Position numbers and translations under genes: made by a program. The notes below the pieces were generated by a model. It searched no databases. It was not told the origin of the DNA and worked only from the letters and a program-made list of their open reading frames with translations. Shown piece by piece: positions 36,584-45,508 of a DNA stretch of 57,415 nucleotides. The DNA lies in assembly GCF_000188295.1 (NCBI RefSeq), contig NZ_GL831112.1:1182132-1239546 (forward strand). The letters run 5' to 3'. This stretch comes from Streptococcus vestibularis ATCC 49124. Its GTDB lineage: Bacteria; Bacillota; Bacilli; Lactobacillales; Streptococcaceae. Within the stretch, counting starts at the first letter, position 1. Each line of letters begins with the position of its first letter.

Positions 36584-36880
36584 ATGGCTGACAACTTACA
36601 CCGTCAATTTGATCACATCGAAGATTTCGAGACTGAGCGTCCTCAAACGACGAATTATCAAGATTATCAAGGTTTAAATAATAATAGTATTAAGCTACAA
36701 GATATGATTTTCTTTGGACGTATCTCAAGCTTCTGTGTTTCAACAGTCCTAGTTGCCTTCCTTTTCTTGGTAGCACAGGTGGCTTCCTTCTGGGCCTTCT
36801 TTTGGGCAATTACCATTAGCATCATTGGTCAGATAGGCATTTATATCCTAATCGAATATTATAAAGCACAAAAACGTTGA
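36584..36880 (+). CDS. DUF3270 family membrane protein
   Basis: 98 aa streptococcal protein of unknown role. A charged cytosolic N-terminus (MADNLHRQFDHIEDFETERPQTTNYQDYQ) and two C-terminal membrane helices (about 45-65 and 68-90, with VAFLFLVAQVASFWAFFWAITISIIGQIGIYILIEYY). The stop codon lies inside the downstream terminator stem. Confidence 0.88.
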   Translation: MADNLHRQFDHIEDFETERPQTTNYQDYQGLNNNSIKLQDMIFFGRISSFCVSTVLVAFLFLVAQVASFWAFFWAITISIIGQIGIYILIEYYKAQKR

Positions 36881-36903
36881 CTGCTTGGTCAACGTTTTTG
36901 TCG
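36870..36903 (+). terminator. terminator overlapping the DUF3270 stop
   Basis: AAAAACGTTGAC/GTCAACGTTTTT, perfect 12-bp stem with a six-base loop. Confidence 0.85.
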
Positions 36904-36906
36904 TAC

Positions 36907-36928
36907 TAAAAAAGCCTCATGGGCTTTC
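36907..36928 (-). terminator. terminator after ytxH
   Basis: Minus strand AAAGCC, short loop, GGCTTT, TTT; ends the DUF948-ytxH unit just after the stop codon. Confidence 0.6.
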
Positions 36929-36932
36929 TTTT

Positions 36933-37373
36933 TTATTTTGCTTCTGCTGCTTCTTCAGAGATATCTTTGATATCAATAACGATATCATCAACGATAGCTT
37001 TTGTTTCTGCTTCAACATCTGCTTGCTCAGAAGTTACTTGAGCTGTTTTCTCTTTGATAAGTTCAAAGCTCTCTTTTGCAAAGTCAGCAACTTGAGCTGT
37101 TTTTTCTTGAACAGCTTTTGTCAAATCATCTACAGTGATGTCGCCATTTTCAAATTTTGTTTTATAATCTTGGAAAGTATCGACTGCCAATTCTTTATAG
37201 TCACTAGCTTTTCCCACCACTTGATTTTGGTAAGCTTTAGGATCTTCTTTGAATGAAGCGATTTCTTCATCAATACGTACTTTAACTGCTTTACCTTTTT
37301 CAGTTGTGAAAAAATAAGCTGCTGCAGCTCCAGAAGCTGCGCCAATAATTAGGGTGTTTAGAAATTTACTCAT
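36933..37373 (-). CDS. YtxH domain protein
   Basis: 146 aa. N-terminal hydrophobic helix with the YtxH pattern (LNTLIIGAASGAAAAYFFTTEKGKAVK), followed by a long acidic amphipathic helix region (to EEAAEAK). Related to general-stress proteins of Bacillus. AAGGAGG precedes the ATG. Twelve bases after the DUF948 gene; the two are probably one operon. Confidence 0.9.
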   Translation of the reverse strand: MSKFLNTLIIGAASGAAAAYFFTTEKGKAVKVRIDEEIASFKEDPKAYQNQVVGKASDYKELAVDTFQDYKTKFENGDITVDDLTKAVQEKTAQVADFAKESFELIKEKTAQVTSEQADVEAETKAIVDDIVIDIKDISEEAAEAK

Positions 37374-37385
37374 GAAAAGACCTCC

Positions 37386-37784
37386 TTATTTTTTCTTGTC
37401 TTTTTTACCAAATAGTTTTGAAGCAACCTTGCCGATAGCAAAGGCTGAGCCTGCTTTACCGACACTTGCTCCTGCTGCACTTGCCTTAGCACCGAGGTAA
37501 CGAGCTTCAGTATTCAAGTCAGAAACACTTTCTGAAAGCTCAGCTACTGCTACAAAGAGAGGATCAATTGTTTGAACTTTTTCATTAACATCTTCAACCA
37601 AGACGTTGGCCTTAGCCAAGATTTCATTTGTTTGATGAAGGGTCACATTGATATCTGTACGAAGAACAGCAACCGTTTCTTCAACTTCTTTGACAACATG
37701 ACGTGTGCGAAGTAGAGTTGGGATTAATGCAATTAGGAACGCAGCAAGTGCGATTGCGATAATAAGAAATGCAATTTCTGCCAT
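37386..37784 (-). CDS. DUF948 membrane-associated protein
   Basis: 132 aa. One N-terminal membrane helix (3-24) followed by a coiled helix (RHVVKEVEETVAVLRTDINVTLHQTNEILAKANVLVEDVNEKVQTIDPLF) and an Ala/Gly-rich segment ending KLFGKKDKKK. DUF948 proteins often sit beside ytxH as here. AAAGGAG precedes the ATG; TATAAT boxes near 37863 suggest its own promoter in addition to read-through from lgt. Confidence 0.9.
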   Translation of the reverse strand: MAEIAFLIIAIALAAFLIALIPTLLRTRHVVKEVEETVAVLRTDINVTLHQTNEILAKANVLVEDVNEKVQTIDPLFVAVAELSESVSDLNTEARYLGAKASAAGASVGKAGSAFAIGKVASKLFGKKDKKK

Positions 37785-37905
37785 AGTTTAAGACTCCTTT
37801 GACCTGCTTAAAAGGTTAATTCAAAGAAACTGAGTGTTTGACTCCTGCTTCTTATGACCTTTATTATAATTTTCATTTCATTATAACAAAGTCTGAACAG
37901 TATGA

Positions 37906-38697
37906 CTAGCTTTTCATTTTATAATCTGATTTTTGACGTTGTTTACGGAAATATAAGAGGATAGCTCCAAGGATAATGATGGAAATGCTGACCCATTGTG
38001 AAACACGCAAGCCAGCAAACATGAGACTATCCGTACGCATGCCTTCAATGACAAAGCGTCCAAGGCCATACCAGATAAGGTAAAATGAAGTCACATCTCC
38101 CTGTCGCAATCCCTTATTAAAGCGTCGTAGTCCTAGAATAATGCTAAAACCAACTAGATTCCACAGACTTTCATAAAGGAAGGTAGGTACACGGTAGCTT
38201 CCATCAATAAACATCTGCTGACGGATAATTTCTGGAAGATAATTCAGATGACTAACTGCTTTTCCATAGGCCTCTTGATTGACAAAATTTCCCCAGCGAC
38301 CGATACTCTGAGCTATCATGACCCCAGGGGCCGCAATATCTAGAAAATCTAAAACCGAAATAGCATGACGTTTAGCAAACCAATAAAGGACAACTGCACC
38401 ACCAATCAAGCCACCATAGATGGCAATTCCACCATTCCAAATCGCAAAAATTTCCGATGGATTTTGGCTGTAATAAGACCACTGGAAAATCACATAGTAG
38501 AGCCTAGCACCAACAATAGCTATAGGAAAGGCTAAAAGAATAAAATCTAAGATATGCTCAGGATCGATTCCCTTTTCAGGAGCCCAACGCTGAGCCAGAT
38601 AAACGGCAAGTAAAAGACCAGATACAATACAGATGGCATACCAATGAATACTGATTGGACCAAGTCTTAGAGCAATTGGATCAATAGTAGCTAACAT
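37906..38697 (-). CDS. lgt: prolipoprotein diacylglyceryl transferase
   Basis: 263 aa, seven-helix membrane enzyme that attaches diacylglycerol to the lipobox cysteine of lipoproteins (such as those at 4893 and 53589). Family signature [13 protein letters not shown] (about 140-152), the early [15 protein letters not shown] and the GxxR-type [21 protein letters not shown] near the end. Start overlaps the hprK stop by one base (TAATG). Confidence 0.96.
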   Translation of the reverse strand: MLATIDPIALRLGPISIHWYAICIVSGLLLAVYLAQRWAPEKGIDPEHILDFILLAFPIAIVGARLYYVIFQWSYYSQNPSEIFAIWNGGIAIYGGLIGGAVVLYWFAKRHAISVLDFLDIAAPGVMIAQSIGRWGNFVNQEAYGKAVSHLNYLPEIIRQQMFIDGSYRVPTFLYESLWNLVGFSIILGLRRFNKGLRQGDVTSFYLIWYGLGRFVIEGMRTDSLMFAGLRVSQWVSISIIILGAILLYFRKQRQKSDYKMKS

Positions 38698-39626
38698 TAT
38701 TCTTCACCATTCTTACTAATGAGGTTAGTCAAACGGTCATTAAAAGTTTTGGTTGCATCAAATCCCATTTGCTTAGCACGATAGTTCATTGCTGCAGCTT
38801 CGATAACGACTGACACGTTACGTCCTGTCTTAACAGGAATGCGGATACGTGGAATCTTAACGCCCTGTAATTCAATCTCTTCATTGCTATTTCCAAGACG
38901 GTCAAAGACCTTGCCATTTTCAAAATTCTCAAGATATATGCCCAACTGAACTTGAGATGAATTGCGGACAGCACTAGCTCCGTAGAGACTCATGACATCA
39001 ATGATACCAACCCCACGGATTTCAAGAAGATGGCGGAGGATTTCTGCGGGCTCACCCCAGAGAGTCTCCTCATCCTTAGCATAAACATCCACACGGTCGT
39101 CAGCGACAAGACGGTGACCACGTTTCACCAACTCAAGCCCTGTTTCACTCTTACCGATACCAGAATCACCCTGGATGAGAACACCCATCCCATAGATATC
39201 TACTAAAACACCATGGACACTAGTACGTTCAGCTAATTGAGAGTTGAGATACCAAGACATGTCACCTGAAAGTGATGATGTACCATTGCGTCCTTGAAGA
39301 ACTGCTACACCATTTTCCTTAGCAGCTTGAAGCATCTCTTCCGGAATCTCAAGACCACGTGCCACGATAACAGCTGGAGTTTCCGCTTTAAACATATTAG
39401 CAAAAACAGAATAACGGTTATTATCAGTCATGGTTTTAAGGTAGGACCACTCCTTCATCCCAACCAACTGAAGTCGTTCTGGTGAATAATAGTCAAAATA
39501 ACCCGTCATTTCTAAACCAGGGCGAGAGATGTCAGCGGTTGTTATTGGTTTTGACAAAAGTTTTTCGTTCCCATAGACAACCTTAAGCTTAAGCTTATCA
39601 ACCAACATTTTAACAGTTACTGTCAT
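38697..39626 (-). CDS. hprK: HPr kinase/phosphorylase
   Basis: 309 aa bifunctional enzyme that phosphorylates HPr at Ser46 and removes the phosphate, controlling catabolite repression. Walker [29 protein letters not shown] (about 153-180) and the family signature [16 protein letters not shown] (about 202-217). N-terminal domain begins [21 protein letters not shown] ribosome site and TGATACAAT extended -10 at about 39660 precede it. Starts the hprK-lgt operon. Confidence 0.97.
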   Translation of the reverse strand: MTVTVKMLVDKLKLKVVYGNEKLLSKPITTADISRPGLEMTGYFDYYSPERLQLVGMKEWSYLKTMTDNNRYSVFANMFKAETPAVIVARGLEIPEEMLQAAKENGVAVLQGRNGTSSLSGDMSWYLNSQLAERTSVHGVLVDIYGMGVLIQGDSGIGKSETGLELVKRGHRLVADDRVDVYAKDEETLWGEPAEILRHLLEIRGVGIIDVMSLYGASAVRNSSQVQLGIYLENFENGKVFDRLGNSNEEIELQGVKIPRIRIPVKTGRNVSVVIEAAAMNYRAKQMGFDATKTFNDRLTNLISKNGEE

Positions 39627-39696
39627 ATTATTTCCTCCGATTATTTACTAGTTTCATTGTATCATAAAAAGGTTTTCAATGCGGTTCTCAAAGCAA

Positions 39697-39738
39697 AAAA
39701 GACCTATGACTAGCACTAAGGCCAATCATAGATCTTTT
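39697..39738 (-). terminator. terminator after pspC
   Basis: AAAAGACCTATGA/TCATAGATCTTTT (39697-39709, 39726-39738; one mismatch or G-U), followed on the minus strand by TTTTTTGC. Confidence 0.75.
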
Positions 39739-39752
39739 CTCTTATAATTTGC

Positions 39753-40016
39753 TTACCAGTTCCACTCGTCTTCTACAGGTTCAGCGTTTTTACGTTTACG
39801 TCCATCCTTAAGTTTGATTTCGGGATAAATATCTTCTTTGTAAGGAAGGAGAAAGGCTAAAACCAAGTATAGAAAGATTCCAAACTGTGTTGAAACCATG
39901 AGAATGATAGCCAAGATACGAGCTAGAGTCAGGTCCCAGCCAAACTTATCTGCCAAACCTACAACAACACCGGCGACGAGTCTATTTTTTCGTGTCTTAT
40001 AAAAACGATTTGACAT
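39753..40016 (-). CDS. PspC domain protein
   Basis: 87 aa. PspC domain: KTRKNRLVAGVVVGLADKFGWDLTLARILAIILMVSTQFGIFLYLVLAFLLPYKED, one membrane segment with envelope-stress function in relatives. C-terminal 20 residues are charged. Last gene of the tex-sprT-pspC run. Confidence 0.93.
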   Translation of the reverse strand: MSNRFYKTRKNRLVAGVVVGLADKFGWDLTLARILAIILMVSTQFGIFLYLVLAFLLPYKEDIYPEIKLKDGRKRKNAEPVEDEWNW

Positions 40017-40072
40017 GGTCTACTTCTCCCATCATTTCTTTGGTTTAATTATATGATTTTTTTAAACTAAAA

Positions 40073-40094
40073 AAATCAGCCCTAGGACTGATTT
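40073..40094 (-). terminator. hairpin at the end of sprT
   Basis: AAATCAG/CTGATTT stem overlapping the sprT stop; minus-strand T-run follows. May attenuate reading into pspC. Confidence 0.5.
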
Positions 40095-40522
40095 AGAAAA
40101 ATGAGCTTACCTCGACACAGACCGCATCCAAACTTCTGTGTATTGACACGGCGTTTGCGACGGTAAATACGACCACAAGATTGGCACTGATAGAGGTAGT
40201 ACTTCTCCTTTTGACCTTGCATCTTTGGAGCGTATCTAAGGCCATCGACCTTAGCTAGTAAGTCCTTAAAATCTCTATCAGCATGCTTGTAGCCCTTCCC
40301 TTGAAAGTAAAGGTGATAATGACAGAGTTCGTGGCGGACGATTTTTCGAAAGGTTTCAAGACCATGTTCCTCATAGAGTTTTGGGTTGAAATCCAAGTGT
40401 CCATCCTTGGGAAAGAACCGCCCTCCAGTGGTCCGGAGACGCTTGTTCCATAGGGCTTGGTGCTTAAATTCCCAGCCAAAATCTTCTATAGAAACAGTCT
40501 TAACATAATCAGTTAGATTCAC
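40082..40522 (-). CDS. SprT family zinc metalloprotease-like protein
   Basis: 146 aa. Zinc motif HELCH in [13 protein letters not shown] (about residue 65) and a C-terminal zinc-ribbon ([34 protein letters not shown]). SprT proteins resemble the DNA-protein crosslink protease Spartan; the role in streptococci is not established. Overlaps the end of tex by 14 bases. Confidence 0.93.
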   Translation of the reverse strand: MNLTDYVKTVSIEDFGWEFKHQALWNKRLRTTGGRFFPKDGHLDFNPKLYEEHGLETFRKIVRHELCHYHLYFQGKGYKHADRDFKDLLAKVDGLRYAPKMQGQKEKYYLYQCQSCGRIYRRKRRVNTQKFGCGLCRGKLIFLNQS

Positions 40523-42641
40523 GTGGATTCACCAAGGAAAGATTGAGTTTTTCATGCTCTAAATCAACTTTTGATACCCATACGGTAACCAAATCCCCAA
40601 CAGAAACGACCTGGCTTGGGTGGTTAACGAAGCTCTTGCTCATCTCAGAGATATGGATAAGGCCATCCTCATGGACACCAATATCCACAAAGGCACCAAA
40701 GTCCACAACATTTCGGACTGTCCCTTCAAGTTTTTGTCCGACTGACAAGTCTTTGAGTTCAAGAACATCCTGACGAAGCACCGGTGCTTCAAAATCATCA
40801 CGGAGGTCACGACCTGGTTTCAAGAGGTCAGCAATGATATCTTTGAGGGTTTCCTGTCCAAGTCCCAATCCTTCCGCTGTTTCTTTAAGATTAAGAGCCT
40901 TCAATTTTGCTTTGGCAGAGTCGTCCAAGTCTGTGATAGCCAACTGCTTGAAGAGGGCTTTTACCGCTGGGTAGGACTCCGGATGGACCCCTGTATTATC
41001 CAAGATATTCTTAGCATTTGGGATACGGAGGAAACCAGCTGCTTGTTCGAAGGCTTTGGCACCGAGACGTGGGACCTTTTTGATTTCAGCACGCGATGCA
41101 ATCTCACCATTTTCCTCACGGTAGGCAACGATATTTTCAGAGATAGTCTTGTTGAGACCTGAGACATGTGACAAGAGGGTACTACTTGCCGTATTGACAT
41201 TGACACCAACCTGGTTAACCACGGTATCAACTACGAAGTCAAGATTTTCAGAAAGTTTCTTCTGACTAACATCATGCTGGTATTGGCCTACTCCGATTGA
41301 TTTAGGGTCAATCTTAACCAACTCAGCCAATGGGTCTTGAAGACGACGGGCAATGGAAATGGCAGAGCGTTTTTCGACCGTTAAGTCTGGGAACTCATGG
41401 CGGGCCAACTCTGATGCAGAGTAAACAGAGGCACCACTCTCATTGACAATGACATAGGAAGTCTCTGGAAAATCCTTGAGAACTTCTGCCACAAAAGCTT
41501 CACTTTCACGACTGGCTGTTCCATTACCGATAGCGATAATCTCAATGGCATGCTTTTTAATGAGGTCAGCCAAGTCTTTCTTAGCTTGGGCAATCTTGGC
41601 CTGACTGGCTGGAGCCACTGGATAGATAACTTGCGTTGTAATGAGCTTACCAGTTTGGTCAACCACGGCCAACTTAGCCCCTGTACGAAAGGCTGGGTCA
41701 AACCCAAGAACCATCTTACCTTTAAGTGGTGAGACTAGGAGAAGGCTTCGAAGGTTTTGAGAGAAAAGTTGAATCGCACCATCTTCTGCTGCTTCAGTCA
41801 ACTCGCTACGGATACGACGCTCCATAGCTGGAATGATTTTCTTCTTGAGAGATTGGTTGATGACTTCCTCGATATAGTCATTTTTTTGTTTGAAACGGGC
41901 ACTGTAAAAACGGTGCATTTTCTCAAGATTGTGCTTAAAGGCTACCTTGACAACGCCTAGTTTCTCCCCACGGTTAAGGGCTAATGTACGGTAACCTTGA
42001 AGTTTAGACACCTTGTCCTCAAAATCATAGTAGATTTTGAAAGTTTCTTTTTCATCCAAAGATTGATCCTTGAGGGTTGAAGTGATGTCACTATTGTTCC
42101 AGATTTCGTTGTAGGTCCAAGAGCGCAAGCTATTGTCCTCAGAAAAGGCCTCAACCAAAATATCCACAGCACCCGCAAGAGCCTTATCAGCTGTTGGAAA
42201 GGCTTCAGATGTCAACTTTTCAGCTTCAGCCTTGAGGTTGGGACTACTTTGCAAGATAAGACGAGCCAATGGGAAAAGGCCTGCTTCACGGGCAATAGTC
42301 GCCTTGGTGCGACGTTTTTCCTTATAGGGGAGGTAGAGTTCTTCCACGTCCGCCAACTTCTCAGCCGCTTCAATGGCTGCCTTGAGCTGGTCAGTCAATT
42401 TACCCTGAGCCTCAATCTTGGCCAGAACTGTTTCCTTGCGGTCTTGAAGAGCAGTCAAGGACTTGTCCATATCAATGATGGCCTTGATTTGCGTTTCATC
42501 CAGATTGCCGGTTTTTTCCTTACGGTAACGGGCAATGAAGGGAATGGTATTGCCTTCTGCGGTCAATTCCAAAACAGTTTCAACTTGTTGTTTTTTTAGG
42601 CCCAATTCCTGAGCCAATATCTCTAAATTACGATTTTCCAT
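40509..42641 (-). CDS. tex: Tex family RNA-binding transcription accessory protein
   Basis: 710 aa, normal for Tex. Helical N-terminus ([41 protein letters not shown]), YqgF-like nuclease fold ([31 protein letters not shown], about 320), helix-hairpin-helix region ([32 protein letters not shown]) and a C-terminal S1 domain ([35 protein letters not shown]). Nucleic-acid binding factor affecting toxin expression and transcription in other bacteria. Confidence 0.96.
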   Translation of the reverse strand: MENRNLEILAQELGLKKQQVETVLELTAEGNTIPFIARYRKEKTGNLDETQIKAIIDMDKSLTALQDRKETVLAKIEAQGKLTDQLKAAIEAAEKLADVEELYLPYKEKRRTKATIAREAGLFPLARLILQSSPNLKAEAEKLTSEAFPTADKALAGAVDILVEAFSEDNSLRSWTYNEIWNNSDITSTLKDQSLDEKETFKIYYDFEDKVSKLQGYRTLALNRGEKLGVVKVAFKHNLEKMHRFYSARFKQKNDYIEEVINQSLKKKIIPAMERRIRSELTEAAEDGAIQLFSQNLRSLLLVSPLKGKMVLGFDPAFRTGAKLAVVDQTGKLITTQVIYPVAPASQAKIAQAKKDLADLIKKHAIEIIAIGNGTASRESEAFVAEVLKDFPETSYVIVNESGASVYSASELARHEFPDLTVEKRSAISIARRLQDPLAELVKIDPKSIGVGQYQHDVSQKKLSENLDFVVDTVVNQVGVNVNTASSTLLSHVSGLNKTISENIVAYREENGEIASRAEIKKVPRLGAKAFEQAAGFLRIPNAKNILDNTGVHPESYPAVKALFKQLAITDLDDSAKAKLKALNLKETAEGLGLGQETLKDIIADLLKPGRDLRDDFEAPVLRQDVLELKDLSVGQKLEGTVRNVVDFGAFVDIGVHEDGLIHISEMSKSFVNHPSQVVSVGDLVTVWVSKVDLEHEKLNLSLVNPRESN

Positions 42642-42722
42642 AAACTCTATTATACCACGAGAGGAGATTTGCTTGGGCAGAAAACCTTGTAGCTGAAGCG
42701 AGAATTTTTAAGCAAGAGGTAG

Positions 42723-42728
42723 TATAAT
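42723..42728 (+). promoter_or_regulatory. -10 box before the structured leader
   Basis: TATAAT; transcription would begin about 42735 and give a leader of about 187 bases. The -35 region is weak. Confidence 0.45.
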
Positions 42729-42734
42729 AGAAAA

Positions 42735-42921
42735 GTAAACCTATTGTTAGGGGCTATTTCTAACAGAAATGTCGCCCTTAGTATCTTATTGCAACTGAAC
42801 TCGGGCTATTTCTTTCGGAAAATAGATACATCTTCCTAGAAGCAGAGCTTCTTCGGCCGATGCCCTAATTTTCTCTTAGAAATGACGCCCTTAGTATCTT
42901 ATTTTAACTCGGAGGATTTTT
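42735..42921 (+). promoter_or_regulatory. structured leader RNA with repeated block
   Basis: Leader of the 43-aa gene. A 25-base block (GAAATGnCGCCCTTAGTATC plus TTATT) occurs at 42766-42790 and again at 42879-42903, each followed by AACTCGG. Hairpins can form: GTTAG/CTAAC (42746-42765) competing with GGGC...GCCC (42751-42777); a CTATTTC/GAAAATAG hairpin at 42806; AGAAGC/GCTTCT at 42839-42853; an outer GGGC/GCCC pair (42803-42806 with 42862-42865); and TTTCT/AGAAA at 42871-42882. Not matched to a known riboswitch class; regulatory role is inferred. Confidence 0.45.
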
Positions 42922-43053
42922 ATGGCAGTTATTCAGAAAAAAACAAATGAACTTGAAAGCATGATGGCATCTTTTGCGGCTATCCCTGATTTTGAAAAGG
43001 CGGGAACTGATCCTAAGAAGGACAAACGTCTTCAAGAAGATAAGAAGAAATAA
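42922..43053 (+). CDS. small SPJ_0845-type protein
   Basis: 43 aa: MAVIQKKTNELESMMASFAAI then DFEKAGTDPKKDKRLQEDKKK. Hydrophilic, lysine-rich C-terminus, resembling the short streptococcal family annotated SPJ_0845; function unknown. GGAGG lies 6 bases before the ATG. Six bases separate it from the permease gene, so the two are co-transcribed behind the structured leader. Confidence 0.75.
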   Translation: MAVIQKKTNELESMMASFAAIPDFEKAGTDPKKDKRLQEDKKK

Positions 43054-43058
43054 TTTTT

Positions 43059-43961
43059 ATGGCTATTTTTCATCAACTACCAGATAGCGTTTTGCAGCTT
43101 CTGGCAGTTTTTCTATCTATTATTATCGAAGCCCTGCCCTTTGTTTTACTGGGGAGTATTCTGTCTGGCTTTATCGAAGTCTTCGTGACTCCTGAAAAGG
43201 TCCAAAACTTCCTCCCTAAAAATAAGGTCCTGGCTATTCTCTTTGGAACTCTGGTTGGTTTTATTTTCCCCTCTTGTGAGTGTGGGATTGTTCCCATTAT
43301 CACGCGCTTTTTAGAGAAAAAAGTGCCTAGCTACACAGCTATTCCGTTCATGGCAACTGCTCCTATCATCAATCCAGTCGTTCTCTTTGCGACCTATACT
43401 GCCTTTGGGAACTCTTGGTACTACGTGATTTTACGTTTCCTCGGGGCTTTCTTGATTGCCATGATTTTGGGAATCTTACTTGGCTTTGTGGTGGATGACC
43501 AGATTCTCAAGGACAATCGTAAGACCAGTCATGTTCACGACTCTAGTGGTTTGTCAGCTGGTAAGAAAGTTTTTCAAGCCCTAGTTCATGCTGTCGATGA
43601 ATTTTTCGACACTGGGCGTTATCTGATTTTCGGGAGCTTGGTGGCTGCAGGGATGCAGACCTACCTACCTACCCGAATCCTAACGACTATCGGTCATAAT
43701 TCGGTGACAGCCATCCTCATCATGATGCTCCTGGCCTTTATCCTCTCACTTTGTTCGGAGGCGGATGCCTTTATCGGGGCTTCGCTACTCTCTAGTTTCG
43801 GAGTGGCACCAACAGTTGCCTTTCTCATCATTGGTCCTATGGTTGATATCAAGAACTTGATTATGATGAAACACCAGTTTAAGACACGCTTTGTTGGTCT
43901 CTTCGTCGGAACCGCAAGTCTGGTGACAATCATTTATTGTCTGCTATTGGGGGTGATTTAA
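43059..43961 (+). CDS. DUF318-type permease
   Basis: 300 aa polytopic membrane protein with eight to nine helices. Features of the permease/DUF318 (YraQ-like) family: VLLGSILSGFIEVFV, FGTLVGFIFPSCECGIVPIITRFLEKKVP (Cys pair), FMATAPIINPVVLFATYTAFG, and in the second half FILSLCSEADAFIGASLLSSF with GPMVDIKNLIMM. Substrate unknown; metal or thiol-related transport has been suggested for relatives. Always paired with a TIGR03943 protein as here. Confidence 0.88.
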   Translation: MAIFHQLPDSVLQLLAVFLSIIIEALPFVLLGSILSGFIEVFVTPEKVQNFLPKNKVLAILFGTLVGFIFPSCECGIVPIITRFLEKKVPSYTAIPFMATAPIINPVVLFATYTAFGNSWYYVILRFLGAFLIAMILGILLGFVVDDQILKDNRKTSHVHDSSGLSAGKKVFQALVHAVDEFFDTGRYLIFGSLVAAGMQTYLPTRILTTIGHNSVTAILIMMLLAFILSLCSEADAFIGASLLSSFGVAPTVAFLIIGPMVDIKNLIMMKHQFKTRFVGLFVGTASLVTIIYCLLLGVI

Positions 43962-44776
43962 TGTTACGTTTTCTCATCTTATCTGGGTATTTTGAGCTGG
44001 TCATGTACTTACAAGTTTCCGGCAAGCTCAACCAGTACATTAACATCCACTACTCCTACTTGGCCTACATTTCCATGGTACTTTCCTTTATCCTCGCTGT
44101 GGTTCAACTCATTGTTTGGATGAAACAAATGAAGGTTCACTCACATTTGTCAGGTCGAGTAGCCAAGGTAGCCAGCATTGTTCTATTGGCCTTTCCAGTC
44201 CTCACGGGTCTCTTGGTGCCAACAGTAACCTTGGATGCCAATACCGTGTCAGCTAAGGGTTACCATTTTCCACTGGCGGCAGGGAGCGATCCTAATCAGG
44301 CCGACCAAGAGGGAACGACTATTCAGTACTTGAAGCCAGACACCAGCTCCTACTTCACCTCCTCAGCTTATGAGAAGGAAATGACCAGAGAGCTCGCCAA
44401 GTACAAGGGACGTGAGACCATCCAGATTACCACAGAAAATTACATGGAAGTTATGGAGCTCATCTACCTCTATCCTAACGATTTCGTAGGCAAGAAGGTC
44501 ACCTATACAGGTTTTGTTTACAATGACCCACAAACCAAAGGTTATCAGTTTATCTTCCGTTTTGGTATTATCCACTGTATCGCCGATTCAGGTGTTTACG
44601 GACTGGCGACGAGAGGAAGTGACCAAACCTTCAAGGATAATACCTGGATAAAAGTCACTGGTACCATCACTGTGGATTACTATCAAAATCTCAAACAGAG
44701 CCTACCTATCCTCAATTTGACTGAAGTTAAAGAGGTCGGACAGCCTGACAATCCTTATGTCTATCGCGTATTTTAA
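43961..44776 (+). CDS. TIGR03943 family putative permease partner
   Basis: 271 aa. Three N-terminal membrane helices (about 2-20, 35-55, 73-92) and an extracytoplasmic C-terminal domain with the DUF1980-like core (NYMEVMELIYLYPNDFVGKKVTYTGFVYNDPQTKGYQFIFRFGIIHCIADSGVYGLAT). ATG at 43961 overlaps the permease stop (TAATG), so translation is coupled; the frame is open nine codons further back but without a ribosome site. Confidence 0.88.
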   Translation: MLRFLILSGYFELVMYLQVSGKLNQYINIHYSYLAYISMVLSFILAVVQLIVWMKQMKVHSHLSGRVAKVASIVLLAFPVLTGLLVPTVTLDANTVSAKGYHFPLAAGSDPNQADQEGTTIQYLKPDTSSYFTSSAYEKEMTRELAKYKGRETIQITTENYMEVMELIYLYPNDFVGKKVTYTGFVYNDPQTKGYQFIFRFGIIHCIADSGVYGLATRGSDQTFKDNTWIKVTGTITVDYYQNLKQSLPILNLTEVKEVGQPDNPYVYRVF

Positions 44777-44806
44777 AAAGCCAAGTTCAATTGAACTGGC
44801 TTTTTA
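44775..44806. terminator. terminator between the permease operon and CRISPR array
   Basis: Long stem AAAAAGCC(A)AGTTCAA/TTGAACTGGCTTTTT with one bulge; T-rich on both sides, so it can stop both the plus-strand operon and the crRNA precursor. Confidence 0.8.
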
Positions 44807-44817
44807 AGTTGAATCAA

Positions 44818-45445
44818 ACTGTACAGTTACTTAAATCTTGAGAGTACAAAAACGTTGTCTCGGTTTTTGAGGCGTTTTTTTATGTTGTACAGTTACTTAA
44901 ATCTTGAGAGTACAAAAACGTTGTCTCGGTTTTTGAGGCGTTTTTTTATGTTGTACAGTTACTTAAATCTTGAGAGTACAAAAACCATCCTTTGAGGATA
45001 GATAAACGATTGTTTGTTGTACAGTTACTTAAATCTTGAGAGTACAAAAACAGGGCAGTTCGGAGTCAAGGAACAATTTAGTTGTACAGTTACTTAAATC
45101 TTGAGAGTACAAAAACAGCCTTTGATGAAGCTATCAATGATATTAGTTGTACAGTTACTTAAATCTTGAGAGTACAAAAACGTTGTCGTTTGTTCATTGC
45201 CCCCGTCCTTTGTTGTACAGTTACTTAAATCTTGAGAGTACAAAAACCGCTTGAGAACGAATTGACTGAAGAAAATGGTTGTACAGTTACTTAAATCTTG
45301 AGAGTACAAAAACTAGTATCAGAAGAACCACCATCTGGTTTTAGTTGTACAGTTACTTAAATCTTGAGAGTACAAAAACTGTGTTATGTAGTTAGAACCT
45401 TTGAAGTACGTTGTACAGTTACTTAAATCTTGAGAGTACAAAAAC
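44818..45445 (-). CRISPR. type II-A CRISPR1 array, 10 repeats, 9 spacers
   Basis: Ten 36-bp repeats, on the minus strand starting GTTTTTGTACTC and ending AACTGTACAAC, the S. thermophilus CRISPR1 repeat. Repeat starts on the plus strand: 44818, 44884, 44950, 45016, 45081, 45146, 45212, 45278, 45344, 45410. Spacers are 30 bp, two are 29 bp (45052-45080, 45117-45145). Transcribed on the minus strand from the csn2-side leader; the repeat farthest from the leader (44818-44853) has its last two to three bases changed, as is usual for the old end. The two oldest spacers (44854-44883 and 44920-44949) are identical. Confidence 0.99.
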
Positions 45446-45508
45446 CTCAAATGAAATTTTGATGTTTTTATACCCACATAGTGATTATAAAAACAATAAC
45501 TGTCCTTG
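45446..45508 (-). promoter_or_regulatory. CRISPR leader
   Basis: 63 bases between the csn2 stop and the first repeat. On the minus strand it ends ATTTGAG immediately before the repeat, as in known CRISPR1 leaders, the element used for polarized spacer insertion. TATAAAAAC lies 25 bases before the repeat. Confidence 0.8.

Noticed and set aside
36933..37373. Plus-strand Cys/Phe-rich ORF opposite ytxH
   Set aside because: A shadow of the ytxH coding sequence; no ribosome site and implausible composition.
44818..44853. Degenerate first repeat as a damaged or foreign repeat
   Set aside because: Changes at the leader-distal terminal repeat are normal for CRISPR arrays.
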